Source: Nitrospirota bacterium (GTDB taxonomy: Bacteria > Nitrospirota > Nitrospiria > Nitrospirales > UBA8639). Taken from it: a stretch of 11,801 nucleotides of DNA. The stretch is from assembly GCA_003235785.1 (NCBI GenBank), contig QJYE01000478.1, positions 1-11,801 on the forward strand, given 5' to 3'. The notes beneath the pieces were generated by a model. The model was not told the origin of the DNA and did not search any database. It was given only the letters and a program-made list of their open reading frames with translations. The translations under genes were made by a program, and so were the position numbers. Of this stretch, positions 5,331 through 11,801 are shown piece after piece (within the stretch, counting starts at the first letter, position 1; each line of letters starts with the position of its first letter).

Positions 5331-5978
5331 TTAGGAATCTTGAAGAAGGTCATTGGGAAGTTCATTAGGGTTAGTCTCCTCATGTGTCGCAGGGAAGACC
5401 TCAGCTAAAACACGTCCGCACGTCGCAATCGCGTGGCACAGAGATTCCACGGGGTTACCTTTTTGAAATCCTCCTCGGATACCCTCAACCATGTCGTTCC
5501 ATGTCTGCTGGGGAACCTGATCAAGAATGGGATGATCCGTCAACACTTCAATGCGATGTTCCAATAAGGAAATGAGTATGAGTACACCGGTTCCCAATTC
5601 GGTTCGATGAAGCCCGTTTTCGAGAAAGGCTTGGTGCGCACGGATATTCACCTTATAAGCCATTCGTTCATGTGACGTCAGAAATCGAATCACCGGAGAA
5701 AAAGTCCCCATCCAATATCCCAGGCCATACGCGATGATTACAGAGAGCAAAAGCCAGCCTGCATTCATGGCATGCCATCCCCAGGGCATCCATTCCCATT
5801 CAATGGTCAAGAGAATACTGAGCATCAAAAAGGCACAGCCAATGCCTGCCCGGTATCGAGCCTCCCTATAGAGGGCAGAACGTTCAATAATCATCGGTAC
5901 GATTTCACCGCGTGTCTGGCGTTCAGCTTCAGCTACAGCCTGGCGTATGTGTGCTTGATCGTGTTCAGAGAAAGACAT
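5331..5978 (-). CDS. TPM-domain membrane protein, third gene of lemA operon
   Basis: A 215-aa member of the TPM-domain group usually found beside LemA and YgcG-like proteins. The first segment (residues 1-30) has the AERQTRGEIVPMI motif. Two membrane helices follow at about 45-60 and 72-92. The C-terminal half carries AHQAFLENGLHRTELGTGVLILISLLEHR (114-142), which is the conserved signature of this subfamily, then an acidic tail. Its ATG immediately follows the TAA of the upstream TPM gene (TAAATG), and the Shine-Dalgarno GGAGG lies inside the upstream Gly-Gly-Trp tail, so translation is coupled. The biochemical role of these small membrane TPM proteins is not established; the operon context points to envelope maintenance. 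Confidence 0.85.
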   Translation of the reverse strand: MSFSEHDQAHIRQAVAEAERQTRGEIVPMIIERSALYREARYRAGIGCAFLMLSILLTIEWEWMPWGWHAMNAGWLLLSVIIAYGLGYWMGTFSPVIRFLTSHERMAYKVNIRAHQAFLENGLHRTELGTGVLILISLLEHRIEVLTDHPILDQVPQQTWNDMVEGIRGGFQKGNPVESLCHAIATCGRVLAEVFPATHEETNPNELPNDLLQDS

Positions 5979-6899
5979 TTACCACCCTCCTGACGCCCCG
6001 CCACCGCCAAATCCACCGCCACCCCCACCAAAACCTCCTCCGAATCCTTGACCAAAGTTTCCGGTCCGCCCAATATGGCCACCGACCGGCCAACCTAATC
6101 CGGAATCATGGGCAAACGGGTCACGAGATGAGGGACTACCTGTACGTAAAAATAGATTCACAAGGAAAAGGGCTGCGGCAGCTGCACAAACAGCAATCCA
6201 AAACGCTGCGGGAATGCCCACAAGAAAGGCGATAATTCCGCCAATTATACTCCCATTGATGCGTCGCCCTGCCCCGAGGAACAGCCCGATAAACGTACCA
6301 ATAGCAACGGCCAACCCGAAGGTTCCCCAAAGTCCTTGCTGTGGCGTAGAGGTGTTAAGTGGAGGATTTGAATTGGTATAGGTGCCTTCAATGGTGGCCA
6401 CAATTGCCTGGGTTCCCGCAACAATGCCTCCGGAGAAATCACCTGCTCGAAACCGGGGAACAATTTCATGCCGAATAATTTGTGAGCTTTTGGCATCAGT
6501 TAAGGTTCCTTCCAGTCCATAGCCCACTTCTATCCGCAATTTCTTTTCTTTGATCGCGATCAAGAAAAGCACGCCGTTATCTGTCCCCTTTTTCCCAAGC
6601 GCCCAAGCAGTAGCCACCTGGTGGGAAAAGTCTTCTAACGGTTGACCTTCCAAAGAGGGAAGCGTGAGTACGGCGACTTGGTTAGATGTCTTGGCTTCGT
6701 GTGCAGCAAGAACCGAATTGAGGTCAGAAAGAACGGTTGGAGAAAGGATGTGGGCACGGTCCACCACACGACCGGTGAGTGGGGGAACTTCCAAAGCCCA
6801 TGCTGCTGATACCAGGAGGAGGATGCCCAGAGTTCCATGCCACCCAAGTTCGTGAGCCCACCGACTTGGCGACCATCTCATGGGTTGCATAGCGAGCAT
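5979..6899 (-). CDS. TPM-domain (YgcG-family) secreted/membrane protein with Gly-rich tail
   Basis: A 306-aa protein with a signal peptide (hydrophobic core about residues 23-36, AWA then LE). It has a periplasmic TPM domain at 37-170, with TGRVVDRAHIL, ATAWALGKKGTDNGVLFL and EVGYGLEGTLTD, then two or three membrane helices between 192 and 250. The glycine-rich tail ends FGGGGASGGW, a hallmark of this family. Relatives include plant TLP18.3, assigned acid phosphatase activity; the bacterial function is uncertain. It follows lemA closely on the same strand and precedes another TPM gene without a gap. The start is ambiguous: a TTG at 6908, ATGs at 6899, 6890 and 6881. I chose 6899, where GAGG lies just upstream though close. 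The alternatives differ only before the signal peptide. Confidence 0.88.
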   Translation of the reverse strand: MLAMQPMRWSPSRWAHELGWHGTLGILLLVSAAWALEVPPLTGRVVDRAHILSPTVLSDLNSVLAAHEAKTSNQVAVLTLPSLEGQPLEDFSHQVATAWALGKKGTDNGVLFLIAIKEKKLRIEVGYGLEGTLTDAKSSQIIRHEIVPRFRAGDFSGGIVAGTQAIVATIEGTYTNSNPPLNTSTPQQGLWGTFGLAVAIGTFIGLFLGAGRRINGSIIGGIIAFLVGIPAAFWIAVCAAAAALFLVNLFLRTGSPSSRDPFAHDSGLGWPVGGHIGRTGNFGQGFGGGFGGGGGGFGGGGASGGW

Positions 6900-6914
6900 G
6901 TTCCTCAATGTCGA

Positions 6915-7511
6915 TTAGAACTTCACCTCAGGAGGCGTGGCGATCGCTTTTTCGTCCGCTACGGTAAAATTCGGTTTCACCTCAAGTCCTAAAAGATATT
7001 TGGCTGTTAAATTCGTCGGGAAAAACCGAACGCCCTTATTATATTCAGCAACCCTTTCAATATAGCGTTTCCGAGCCACAGTGATACGGTTTTCTGTGCC
7101 CTCTAATTGGCTTTGCAGATCACGAAAATTCTCGTTCGCTTTGAGCTCAGGATATTTTTCCACGACGACCATCAACCGAGACAAGGCAGACGTGAGCCCC
7201 TGTTGGGCTTCTTGAAATTTTTGAAAGAGGGCAGGATCGTTAAGGACCTCAGGTGTTACTTTGATCCCCGCCACTTGTGAACGAGCTTGTGTGACTCCCT
7301 CCAAGGTATCCTTTTCATGAGCAGCGTACCCCTTAACCGTTGCCACTAAATTAGGAATCAAATCAGCACGTCGCTGGTATTGATTCAGGACTTCGCTCCA
7401 GGCCGCGTTGGTTTCTTCATCCAAGCCCTGAAGGTCGTTATACCCACACCCACTCAGGGACACACCCAACAGGAGAAATCCGAGCACCATATACTTTAAA
7501 GATCGTGGCAT
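6915..7511 (-). CDS. lemA: LemA-family lipoprotein
   Basis: LemA proteins are alpha-helical, membrane-anchored envelope proteins that commonly precede TPM-domain genes; their molecular role is not settled. This 198-aa form is a lipoprotein: a hydrophobic stretch at residues 8-20 ends in the lipobox LSGC with Cys22 as the lipidation site. The LemA signature follows (AWSEVLNQYQRRADLIPNLVATVKGYA, about 37-63), then HEKDTLEGVTQARSQV, a long helical region, and the closing KYLLGLEVKPNF. The ATG at 7511 is chosen because AAGGAGG lies eight bases upstream and it gives a proper lipoprotein signal; an extended frame to 7610 does not. It is the first gene of a lemA-TPM-TPM operon, 15 bases from the next chosen start. 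Confidence 0.93.
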   Translation of the reverse strand: MPRSLKYMVLGFLLLGVSLSGCGYNDLQGLDEETNAAWSEVLNQYQRRADLIPNLVATVKGYAAHEKDTLEGVTQARSQVAGIKVTPEVLNDPALFQKFQEAQQGLTSALSRLMVVVEKYPELKANENFRDLQSQLEGTENRITVARKRYIERVAEYNKGVRFFPTNLTAKYLLGLEVKPNFTVADEKAIATPPEVKF

Positions 7512-7742
7512 TGCATCATCCTCCTTCTGTGAGTCATGTCGCTTGTTTGCCAAAGACTTCGGCAATTCTAAAGGTAACCACTGGATCGTAGAAAAACAAG
7601 AAGAGAGCAAATGAGTTAGTCAGCAAGAAACAATACAGAGGGGATGAGGAATTGTGGCAGTGTCAGCCAAAAAGAGCAAATAGCCGGCATGAGAGTTTTA
7701 TGAGAATCCTTCTTTGCCAGATGTTTCTGAGCTCACTAGGGG

Positions 7743-7952
7743 TTAGAGAGAGCCCAATTTCCCCTCATCATGGACCCAGTTTGTCGAGGCAGAAATGGTC
7801 CTAACTGTTGAGATGTCGACCGCTTCTTCAAGCCAGGCCATGCGTTGGGATAGCATAGATGACAAGGAGAACTTCAAACGTTCCGACTCCAGGTCTCCAT
7901 ATTCAGGAAGTTGGTTTTTCAAAGAAGCATTCTCCCGGCGTTGTTCATTCAT
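7743..7952 (-). CDS. Small hypothetical protein coupled to MazG-like gene, 69 aa
   Basis: Function unknown. The 69-residue frame is hydrophilic and probably helical in its central part (LKFSLSSMLSQRMAWLEEAVDI), with no signal peptide, metal motif or membrane segment. Its ATG overlaps the stop of the upstream MazG-like gene in the ATGA arrangement, the usual sign of translational coupling, and an AAGGA sequence lies 12 bases before it. The coupling argues for a real gene, while the composition alone would not. It might cooperate with the pyrophosphohydrolase or simply share its transcript. A chance ORF remains possible. Confidence 0.5.
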   Translation of the reverse strand: MNEQRRENASLKNQLPEYGDLESERLKFSLSSMLSQRMAWLEEAVDISTVRTISASTNWVHDEGKLGSL

Positions 7953-8356
7953 TGTGTTCTCTGTTCCTTTAGATGCGTTTTTGAAACGGCTTGAGCTTCT
8001 AATATTTTATCCAGAGACGCAGGAGAGTAGGTTGAGGGTTTGATCCATTTTCCGTCTTCGCGTTTGTAGCCGCCGACTTTGCTCATGTTGGAGCGATGCA
8101 CTTCTTTGAATACGGGTTCCATGTCAATTCCCAGGGAAACTGCTGTGCCATAGACCACATATAAGAGATCGGCCAGTTCCTTCGCTATGGCCGGCAAATC
8201 TTTTTCCTGCATGGCTTCCTGGAGTTCTTCGAATTCTTCCTGGATCAGCCGAAATCGAAGCGTTTGGGTGGTGGTATTAGGAGCCGAGGGTGTTGCGGAG
8301 ATATGAATATCAAATTGCTCATGAAATTCTTGAACCATTTTTTGGGCGTCGTTCAA
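7949..8356 (-). CDS. MazG-like nucleoside triphosphate pyrophosphohydrolase
   Basis: A 135-aa all-alpha NTP pyrophosphohydrolase of the MazG/HisE-like superfamily, which splits NTPs or dNTPs into monophosphate and pyrophosphate and so cleans the nucleotide pool. The metal-binding motif is visible as EEFEELQEA (residues about 40-48), followed by KELADLLYVVYGTAVSLGID (59-78), giving the EExxE...ExxD pattern. The C-terminal HRSNMSKVGGYKREDGKWIKP is typical of small phage and bacterial members. The TTG at 8356 is the likely start: a GGGGAGG site lies nine bases before it, whereas the next ATG is 18 bases further in. A 69-aa ORF overlaps its stop. Exact substrate unknown; a phosphoribosyl-ATP role is unlikely away from his genes. 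Confidence 0.85.
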   Translation of the reverse strand: MNDAQKMVQEFHEQFDIHISATPSAPNTTTQTLRFRLIQEEFEELQEAMQEKDLPAIAKELADLLYVVYGTAVSLGIDMEPVFKEVHRSNMSKVGGYKREDGKWIKPSTYSPASLDKILEAQAVSKTHLKEQRTQ

Positions 8357-8457
8357 TTGCTTCTACCTCCCCTCACCACTCCCTACAAAGGAGGGCGAAA
8401 TGATTGACTGTTTTCTATTGCGAAAGTCTTGCTTCCGACATGGTGGAGATGACGGAG

Positions 8458-8482
8458 ATTCCTGCCAAAAACTTGCAGGAAT
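8458..8482. repeat. Palindromic repeat resembling dispersed intergenic elements
   Basis: ATTCCTGC (8458-8465) and GCAGGAAT (8475-8482) form a perfect 8-bp stem around a nine-base loop, located 24 bases past the glycerate-kinase stop. On the minus strand it sits inside CGTCATTCCTGC...GCAGGAATC. Dispersed ATTCC...GGAAT palindromes (as in Neisseria dRS3 and similar elements) occur in many genomes. There is only one copy here, so its repetitive nature is inference. It could also act as an inefficient terminator. Confidence 0.4.
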
Positions 8483-8505
8483 GACGATAGAGATTTCATA
8501 GCAAA

Positions 8506-9858
8506 CTATAAGGCGATGATCAAATAGATATCGTTGACGTTGGTGTGTGTGGGCCCGGTGATGATATGGCCGCCGACTTGTTTGAAGAAGGTGTAGCTGT
8601 CATGTCTGTCCAACATGTTCTCAATCGAAAGTCCCTTTTTTAGCGCTCGTTGAACGGTTTTTCCGTCGACCATGGCGCCAGCCACGTCTGTGGGACCATC
8701 GGTTCCGTCGGTGCCAAACCCTGCCACCACGACGTTGGGGAGTCCAGTCAGTTCCTGCGCAGCCGCTAACACGCATTCCTGCGTCCTGCCGCCTTTTCCT
8801 TTCCCGGTGATCGTTACGGTGGGTTCTCCGCCGACAATCAGACAAGCCGGAGGGCGGACGGGATTGCCGAATTCCCGGATATCTTTCGCCATCGCGCCAA
8901 GAATCGTTCCCAGGTCTTTAGCTTCACCTTGCAATGGCGTTTCTAAAATACATGGGCGGAGCCCTAATCGCTTGGCTTCCTTGGCCATGCCGTCAATGGC
9001 TGTGTGGTTATTGGCCAAGATAATCGAGTGAGAACGTGACGGGTGCCGTGTTCGGCTTTTCCAGGTTTCTGGGACGAGGCCTCGTATGCCTTCATCTAGA
9101 TGATTGCGAACGTTTTCAGGAACGTTGTTCCAGATCTGATAATGCTCCAGAATGGTCTTGGCCTCTTGGAAGGTGGTGGGATCTGGCACGGTTGGGCCGG
9201 ATCCGATCGTGGCCGGGTTGTCTCCTAGAACATCAGAAAGGATAACGGTGAGGATTTGGGCTTTCGTCGCCTTAGCCAATTGGCCGCCTTTTACGGCAGA
9301 CAGGTGTTTTCGGACAGTATTGAGTTCATGAATGGTTGCGCCACATCGCAACAGGAGATTTGTCGCCTTGCGTGTATCCGTCAACGTCAGCCCCTGAGTG
9401 GGAGCACAGAGTAAACTCGATGCGCCTCCTGAAAGTAGGACGATGAGCAGATCCCGTTTGGTGAGGGATCCTACGCTGTTAAGAATCTGTTGGGTTGCGC
9501 GGACGCCGCGAGCATCAGGTTGCGGGTGGCTGGCTTCGACAACACGAATATTTTTACAAGGTGTCCCATATTCATCCTTGACGATGACCATCCCACCTTC
9601 TAAGTACACTCCCAATGTCTGTTCAAGTGCCACGGCCATGTGCCCTGAGGCTTTCCCCGCGCCGACACATACGATCCGCTGGTATGTGGAGAGATCATAG
9701 CGAACCGAGTTAACGCTAAGTTTATGGGCTTTCCTGGTGATCAACCGTTTCATTGCTTGACCCGGATCAGCGGCTTCCAGACCGCTCTGAATGAGAGTTT
9801 TCAGGATTCGTGTGAATTTGGGTTGCGATGAATGAATAACAATTTTTGATTGAGGCAT
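8506..9858 (-). CDS. Glycerate 2-kinase (DUF4147/MOFRL family)
   Basis: Class II glycerate kinase, which phosphorylates glycerate with ATP to 2-phosphoglycerate, feeding glyoxylate- or serine-derived carbon into glycolysis. The 450-aa protein has the N-terminal DUF4147 domain with VGAGKAS (65-71) and LSGGASSLL (142-150). The linker SDVLGDNPATIGSGPT (208-223) follows, then the C-terminal MOFRL domain with GGRTQE (356-361), GTDGTDGPTDVAGA (382-395) and TGPTHTNVND (434-443). Length and motif order match the family. I start it at the ATG at 9858, preceded by AGGA; an extended frame to 9960 would run across the divergent gene's start. Other glycerate or glyoxylate genes are absent nearby. Older annotations call such genes hydroxypyruvate reductase, which the motifs do not support. 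Confidence 0.93.
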   Translation of the reverse strand: MPQSKIVIHSSQPKFTRILKTLIQSGLEAADPGQAMKRLITRKAHKLSVNSVRYDLSTYQRIVCVGAGKASGHMAVALEQTLGVYLEGGMVIVKDEYGTPCKNIRVVEASHPQPDARGVRATQQILNSVGSLTKRDLLIVLLSGGASSLLCAPTQGLTLTDTRKATNLLLRCGATIHELNTVRKHLSAVKGGQLAKATKAQILTVILSDVLGDNPATIGSGPTVPDPTTFQEAKTILEHYQIWNNVPENVRNHLDEGIRGLVPETWKSRTRHPSRSHSIILANNHTAIDGMAKEAKRLGLRPCILETPLQGEAKDLGTILGAMAKDIREFGNPVRPPACLIVGGEPTVTITGKGKGGRTQECVLAAAQELTGLPNVVVAGFGTDGTDGPTDVAGAMVDGKTVQRALKKGLSIENMLDRHDSYTFFKQVGGHIITGPTHTNVNDIYLIIAL

Positions 9859-9909
9859 ACAGAATTTTCCTAATATGGTATTTCCGTCAACGGCCCTTCT
9901 GCCGAATAA

Positions 9910-10623
9910 ATGATCGCTATGGTACCATTCTCCGTGATGCGCGCGCTTGACCTCTTGCAACAGACTATTTCGGATTGCACCTTTTGCCCGCGGTTAACCA
10001 CCTACCGTCGGGAAGTGGCAAAAGAAAAGGTGAAACGTTTTAAGGATTGGGACTATTGGGGGCGCCCGATTCCAGGGTTTGGCGATCCCCAAGCCCAGTT
10101 GTATGTACTCGGTCTAGCGCCAGCCGCTCACGGGGGAAATCGCACAGGGCGGGTCTTTACGGGAGATCGAAGTGGGGATTGGTTGTATGACGCGCTTCAT
10201 ACCTTTGCTTTTGCCAACCAGCCCGAATCGGTGTATCGGGGGGACGGTCTGACGCTGCAGAATTGTTATGTGGCGGCCGCTGTGCGGTGTGCGCCGCCTG
10301 CCAATAAACCGACAAAAGAGGAATTCGAAGCCTGCCGTTCATTCCTTGTTGAAGAACTGGGCTTGTTAGGTCGGGTTCAGGTCGTCGTCGCGCTTGGCAA
10401 AATAGCGTTTGATGAATATGTGCGAACCTGCCAGTCCATGGGGCACAAGATTCCGTCACCAAGGCCGAAATTTTCCCATGGGGCGGAATATGCCCTCCCC
10501 TGGGACGTCACGTTATTGGGGTCGTACCATCCGAGTCAGCAAAACACCTTTACCGGGAGGCTGACTCGGACCATGTTTCATGCGGTTTTTCGCCGCGCCA
10601 AGAACCTGATTGAGCAACGGTAG
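9910..10623 (+). CDS. udgB: Type-5 uracil-DNA glycosylase (UdgB family)
   Basis: Removes uracil, and in characterised relatives also hypoxanthine, from DNA to begin base-excision repair. The 237-aa protein carries a probable [4Fe-4S] site: Cys23 and Cys26 (CTFC) near the N-terminus, Cys127 (RCAPPANKP) and Cys142. The active-site motif A is GLAPAAHGGNRTGRVFTGD (68-86), which lacks the polar residue found in other UDG families, a family-5 hallmark. Motif B is HPSQQN (207-212). The start is uncertain: ATGs at 9910, 9919 and 9937 all lack a clear Shine-Dalgarno, and 9937 (MRALDLLQQ) would also fit family length. It is divergent from glycerate kinase, with 51 bases between the chosen starts, and convergent with the transaldolase gene 27 bases downstream. 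Confidence 0.93.
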   Translation: MIAMVPFSVMRALDLLQQTISDCTFCPRLTTYRREVAKEKVKRFKDWDYWGRPIPGFGDPQAQLYVLGLAPAAHGGNRTGRVFTGDRSGDWLYDALHTFAFANQPESVYRGDGLTLQNCYVAAAVRCAPPANKPTKEEFEACRSFLVEELGLLGRVQVVVALGKIAFDEYVRTCQSMGHKIPSPRPKFSHGAEYALPWDVTLLGSYHPSQQNTFTGRLTRTMFHAVFRRAKNLIEQR

Positions 10624-10650
10624 TCAGGTGAGGTCGAGACTATCAGCCGG

Positions 10651-11304
10651 TCATTTTGTGGAAGACTTGAGGGCTTCCCAATCAGCTAAGAATTTTTTCA
10701 ATCCAATATCAGTTAACGGGTGTTTCACCAGTTGTTGAAAGACGCCATAGGGCATGGTGCAAATATGTCCACCCAGAAGGGCGGCTTGGACCACATGCTG
10801 GGGATGACGGACGCTGGCCACAAGAACTTGGGTGGGGTAATTATAATTTTCATAGATGGTCAAGATCTGTTCAATGAGGTCCATGCCGTCTGAGCTAATG
10901 TCATCGAGACGACCGATAAACGGTGAGACACACCAGGCCCCGGCTTTAGCAGCCAAGAGGGCCTGAGTGGGGGAGAAACACAGCGTCACGTTGACGCGAA
11001 TGCCCTCGCTGGACATCTGCTTGGTGGCCTTCAGCCCTTCAGGAATGAGTGGAACTTTCACCACGATATTTTTATGAATCTTGGCCAGTTCGCGCCCTTC
11101 CTTCACCATGGCTTCGGCCTCGACACTCACCACCTCGGCGCTAATGGGCCCATCCACGAGGCTGCATATTTCCAGGAGGAGGTCCTTAAAATTCCGGCCT
11201 TCTTTTGAGACGAGCGAGGGATTGGTCGTGACCCCGTCGACTAACCCATAACTGGCCGCTTCACGTATTTCGTTGACATTTCCGGTATCCAAATATAATT
11301 TCAT
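10651..11304 (-). CDS. tal: Short transaldolase (TalC/fructose-6-phosphate aldolase family)
   Basis: A 217-aa class I aldolase of the pentose phosphate pathway. It opens MKLYLDTGNVNEIREA and shows DGVTTNPSLV (23-32), the Schiff-base lysine Lys83 in VVKVPLIPEG, VNVTLCFSPTQALLAAKAGA (104-123) and VSPFIGRLDD (126-135). Phe129 stands where true fructose-6-phosphate aldolases have Tyr, so transaldolase activity (transfer of dihydroxyacetone between sugar phosphates) is more likely than F6P cleavage; automated annotation often says fructose-6-phosphate aldolase. AAAGGAG lies six bases before the ATG. It is transcribed alone, convergent with the glycosylase gene and divergent from a lipoprotein gene. 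Family very secure, exact reaction less so. Confidence 0.93.
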   Translation of the reverse strand: MKLYLDTGNVNEIREAASYGLVDGVTTNPSLVSKEGRNFKDLLLEICSLVDGPISAEVVSVEAEAMVKEGRELAKIHKNIVVKVPLIPEGLKATKQMSSEGIRVNVTLCFSPTQALLAAKAGAWCVSPFIGRLDDISSDGMDLIEQILTIYENYNYPTQVLVASVRHPQHVVQAALLGGHICTMPYGVFQQLVKHPLTDIGLKKFLADWEALKSSTK

Positions 11305-11417
11305 GAGGAACTCCTTTGTTGTAGGACGAGGCGTGGGACGTACAAGTTGGGTTCATTGTAATCCACGCAATGGTCTTGGACAAATACTTCTGTGTCGTCA
11401 AAGAAAAATTTACTCGT

Positions 11418-11446
11418 TTGACTGATCAAGTCACGAGGGCTAGAAT
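11418..11446 (+). promoter_or_regulatory. Near-consensus sigma-70 promoter for the lipoprotein gene
   Basis: TTGACT (11418-11423, 5 of 6) and TAGAAT (11441-11446, 5 of 6) are separated by the optimal 17 bases. It is the best promoter I see in the window. The -35 overlaps a palindrome, TGACT-GATCA-AGTCA (11419-11433), that could be an operator. A start near 11453 would give a leader of about 53 bases to the GTG at 11506. Confidence 0.6.
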
Positions 11447-11505
11447 TTTTAGGAGATGCGTGTGAATAGCATAGCGAGGGATTCTGTGAGAAGAAGGAGG
11501 TGCCT

Positions 11506-11801
11506 GTGATTCGACGATATGTGTTGATCGGTGTGCTGGGCCTATTGTTCGCCGGTTGCGGGGGGAATCCCTATTTGGAGGCGTCGTTGGATCCGGCCAA
11601 ATTCGAAGGAAAAGACCAAGCCTGGTTTGAAGAGAATTGGGGTAAGCCCAGTGGCAAATCTTCCCGGTTTTTTGGCGGTGAGAGTTGGGTCTATTCCCGC
11701 ATTGCTGGTGGAAATACCCATTTCCCCTTTTTTAACTTCTCTCCACATCAATGCCAAATTACCTTGGATTTTGACGAAGAAGGAAAACTTGAGGATTATG
11801 A
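11506..11801 (+). CDS. Hypothetical lipoprotein, N-terminal part (cut by window edge)
   Basis: The GTG at 11506 is preceded by a near-perfect AAGGAGG (11494-11500) five bases upstream. It opens a frame that stays open for 98 codons to the window end. Residues 1-18 are a lipoprotein signal, MIRRYVLIGVLGLLFAGC, with lipobox FAGC and Cys18 as the anchor. The mature part continues GGNPYLEASLDPAKFEG, an FFGGESWVYSR motif and an acidic DFDEEGKLEDY stretch. The motif around EENWGKPSGKS...ESWVYSR and the LDFDEEGKL end recall the small outer-membrane-lipoprotein (SmpA/OmlA-like) fold in which a sequence predicting an assembly or stability role is common, but the match is by eye and weak. The C-terminus is missing. 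Confidence 0.75.
   Translation, partial: MIRRYVLIGVLGLLFAGCGGNPYLEASLDPAKFEGKDQAWFEENWGKPSGKSSRFFGGESWVYSRIAGGNTHFPFFNFSPHQCQITLDFDEEGKLEDY

Noticed and set aside
7512..7610. Upstream extension of lemA by 33 codons
   Set aside because: It would bury the lipoprotein signal and lacks a ribosome site; the ATG at 7511 has AAGGAGG at good spacing.
9859..9960. N-terminal extension of glycerate kinase by 34 codons
   Set aside because: It would cross the start of the divergent glycosylase gene and does not resemble the family N-terminus.
1..11801. CRISPR array, transposon, prophage or defence island
   Set aside because: No direct-repeat array, transposase, integrase, phage structural gene or restriction-type domain is visible; nearly all sizeable ORFs are housekeeping families.

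Overview
This 11.8 kb window is a chromosomal stretch from a free-living bacterium with about 50% G+C (by eye) and strong AGGAGG-type ribosome binding sites. The gene mix, a stand-alone Lrp/AsnC effector domain, a type-5 uracil-DNA glycosylase, a MOFRL-type glycerate kinase, a short transaldolase and several small unnamed proteins, reads like the phylum Nitrospirota. The moderate G+C would suit a marine-type Nitrospira. That placement is inference from protein flavour; no search was run.

Layout, left to right. (1) 1-720, minus strand: an oxidative-stress unit in which a PerR-type regulator precedes a rubrerythrin that runs off the left edge. A perfect 7-1-7 palindrome lies just upstream of perR. 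(2) 640-3245 is unusually gene-poor. It holds only a 78-aa Lrp/AsnC-type ligand-binding protein (1111-1347) and a bactofilin (2273-2701), separated by long non-coding stretches with several inverted repeats, orphan Shine-Dalgarno sites and tiny ORFs. (3) 3246-3740, plus strand: two small proteins, one with two CxxC pairs, closed by a strong hairpin. (4) 3912-5314, plus strand: folK and panC, from folate and pantothenate synthesis, five bases apart. (5) 5331-7511, minus strand: a tight three-gene envelope operon of a LemA lipoprotein and two TPM-domain membrane proteins, convergent with panC. (6) 7743-8356, minus strand: a MazG-like nucleotide pyrophosphohydrolase and a small ORF coupled to it by an ATGA overlap. 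(7) 8506-9858, minus strand: glycerate 2-kinase, divergent from a family-5 uracil-DNA glycosylase (9910-10623, plus). (8) 10651-11304, minus strand: a short transaldolase of the TalC/FSA family. (9) 11506 to the right edge, plus strand: the start of an unnamed lipoprotein behind a near-consensus promoter.

Most genes are housekeeping and work independently: cofactor synthesis, central carbon metabolism, DNA repair, nucleotide-pool cleaning, envelope and cytoskeleton. The clear functional sets are perR-rubrerythrin (peroxide response), folK-panC and lemA-TPM-TPM. I see no rRNA, tRNA, CRISPR array, transposase, integrase or phage gene and no obvious defence system. The least explained material is the non-coding DNA between 690 and 3245, above all a roughly 99-bp nested inverted-repeat structure at 1785-1883.
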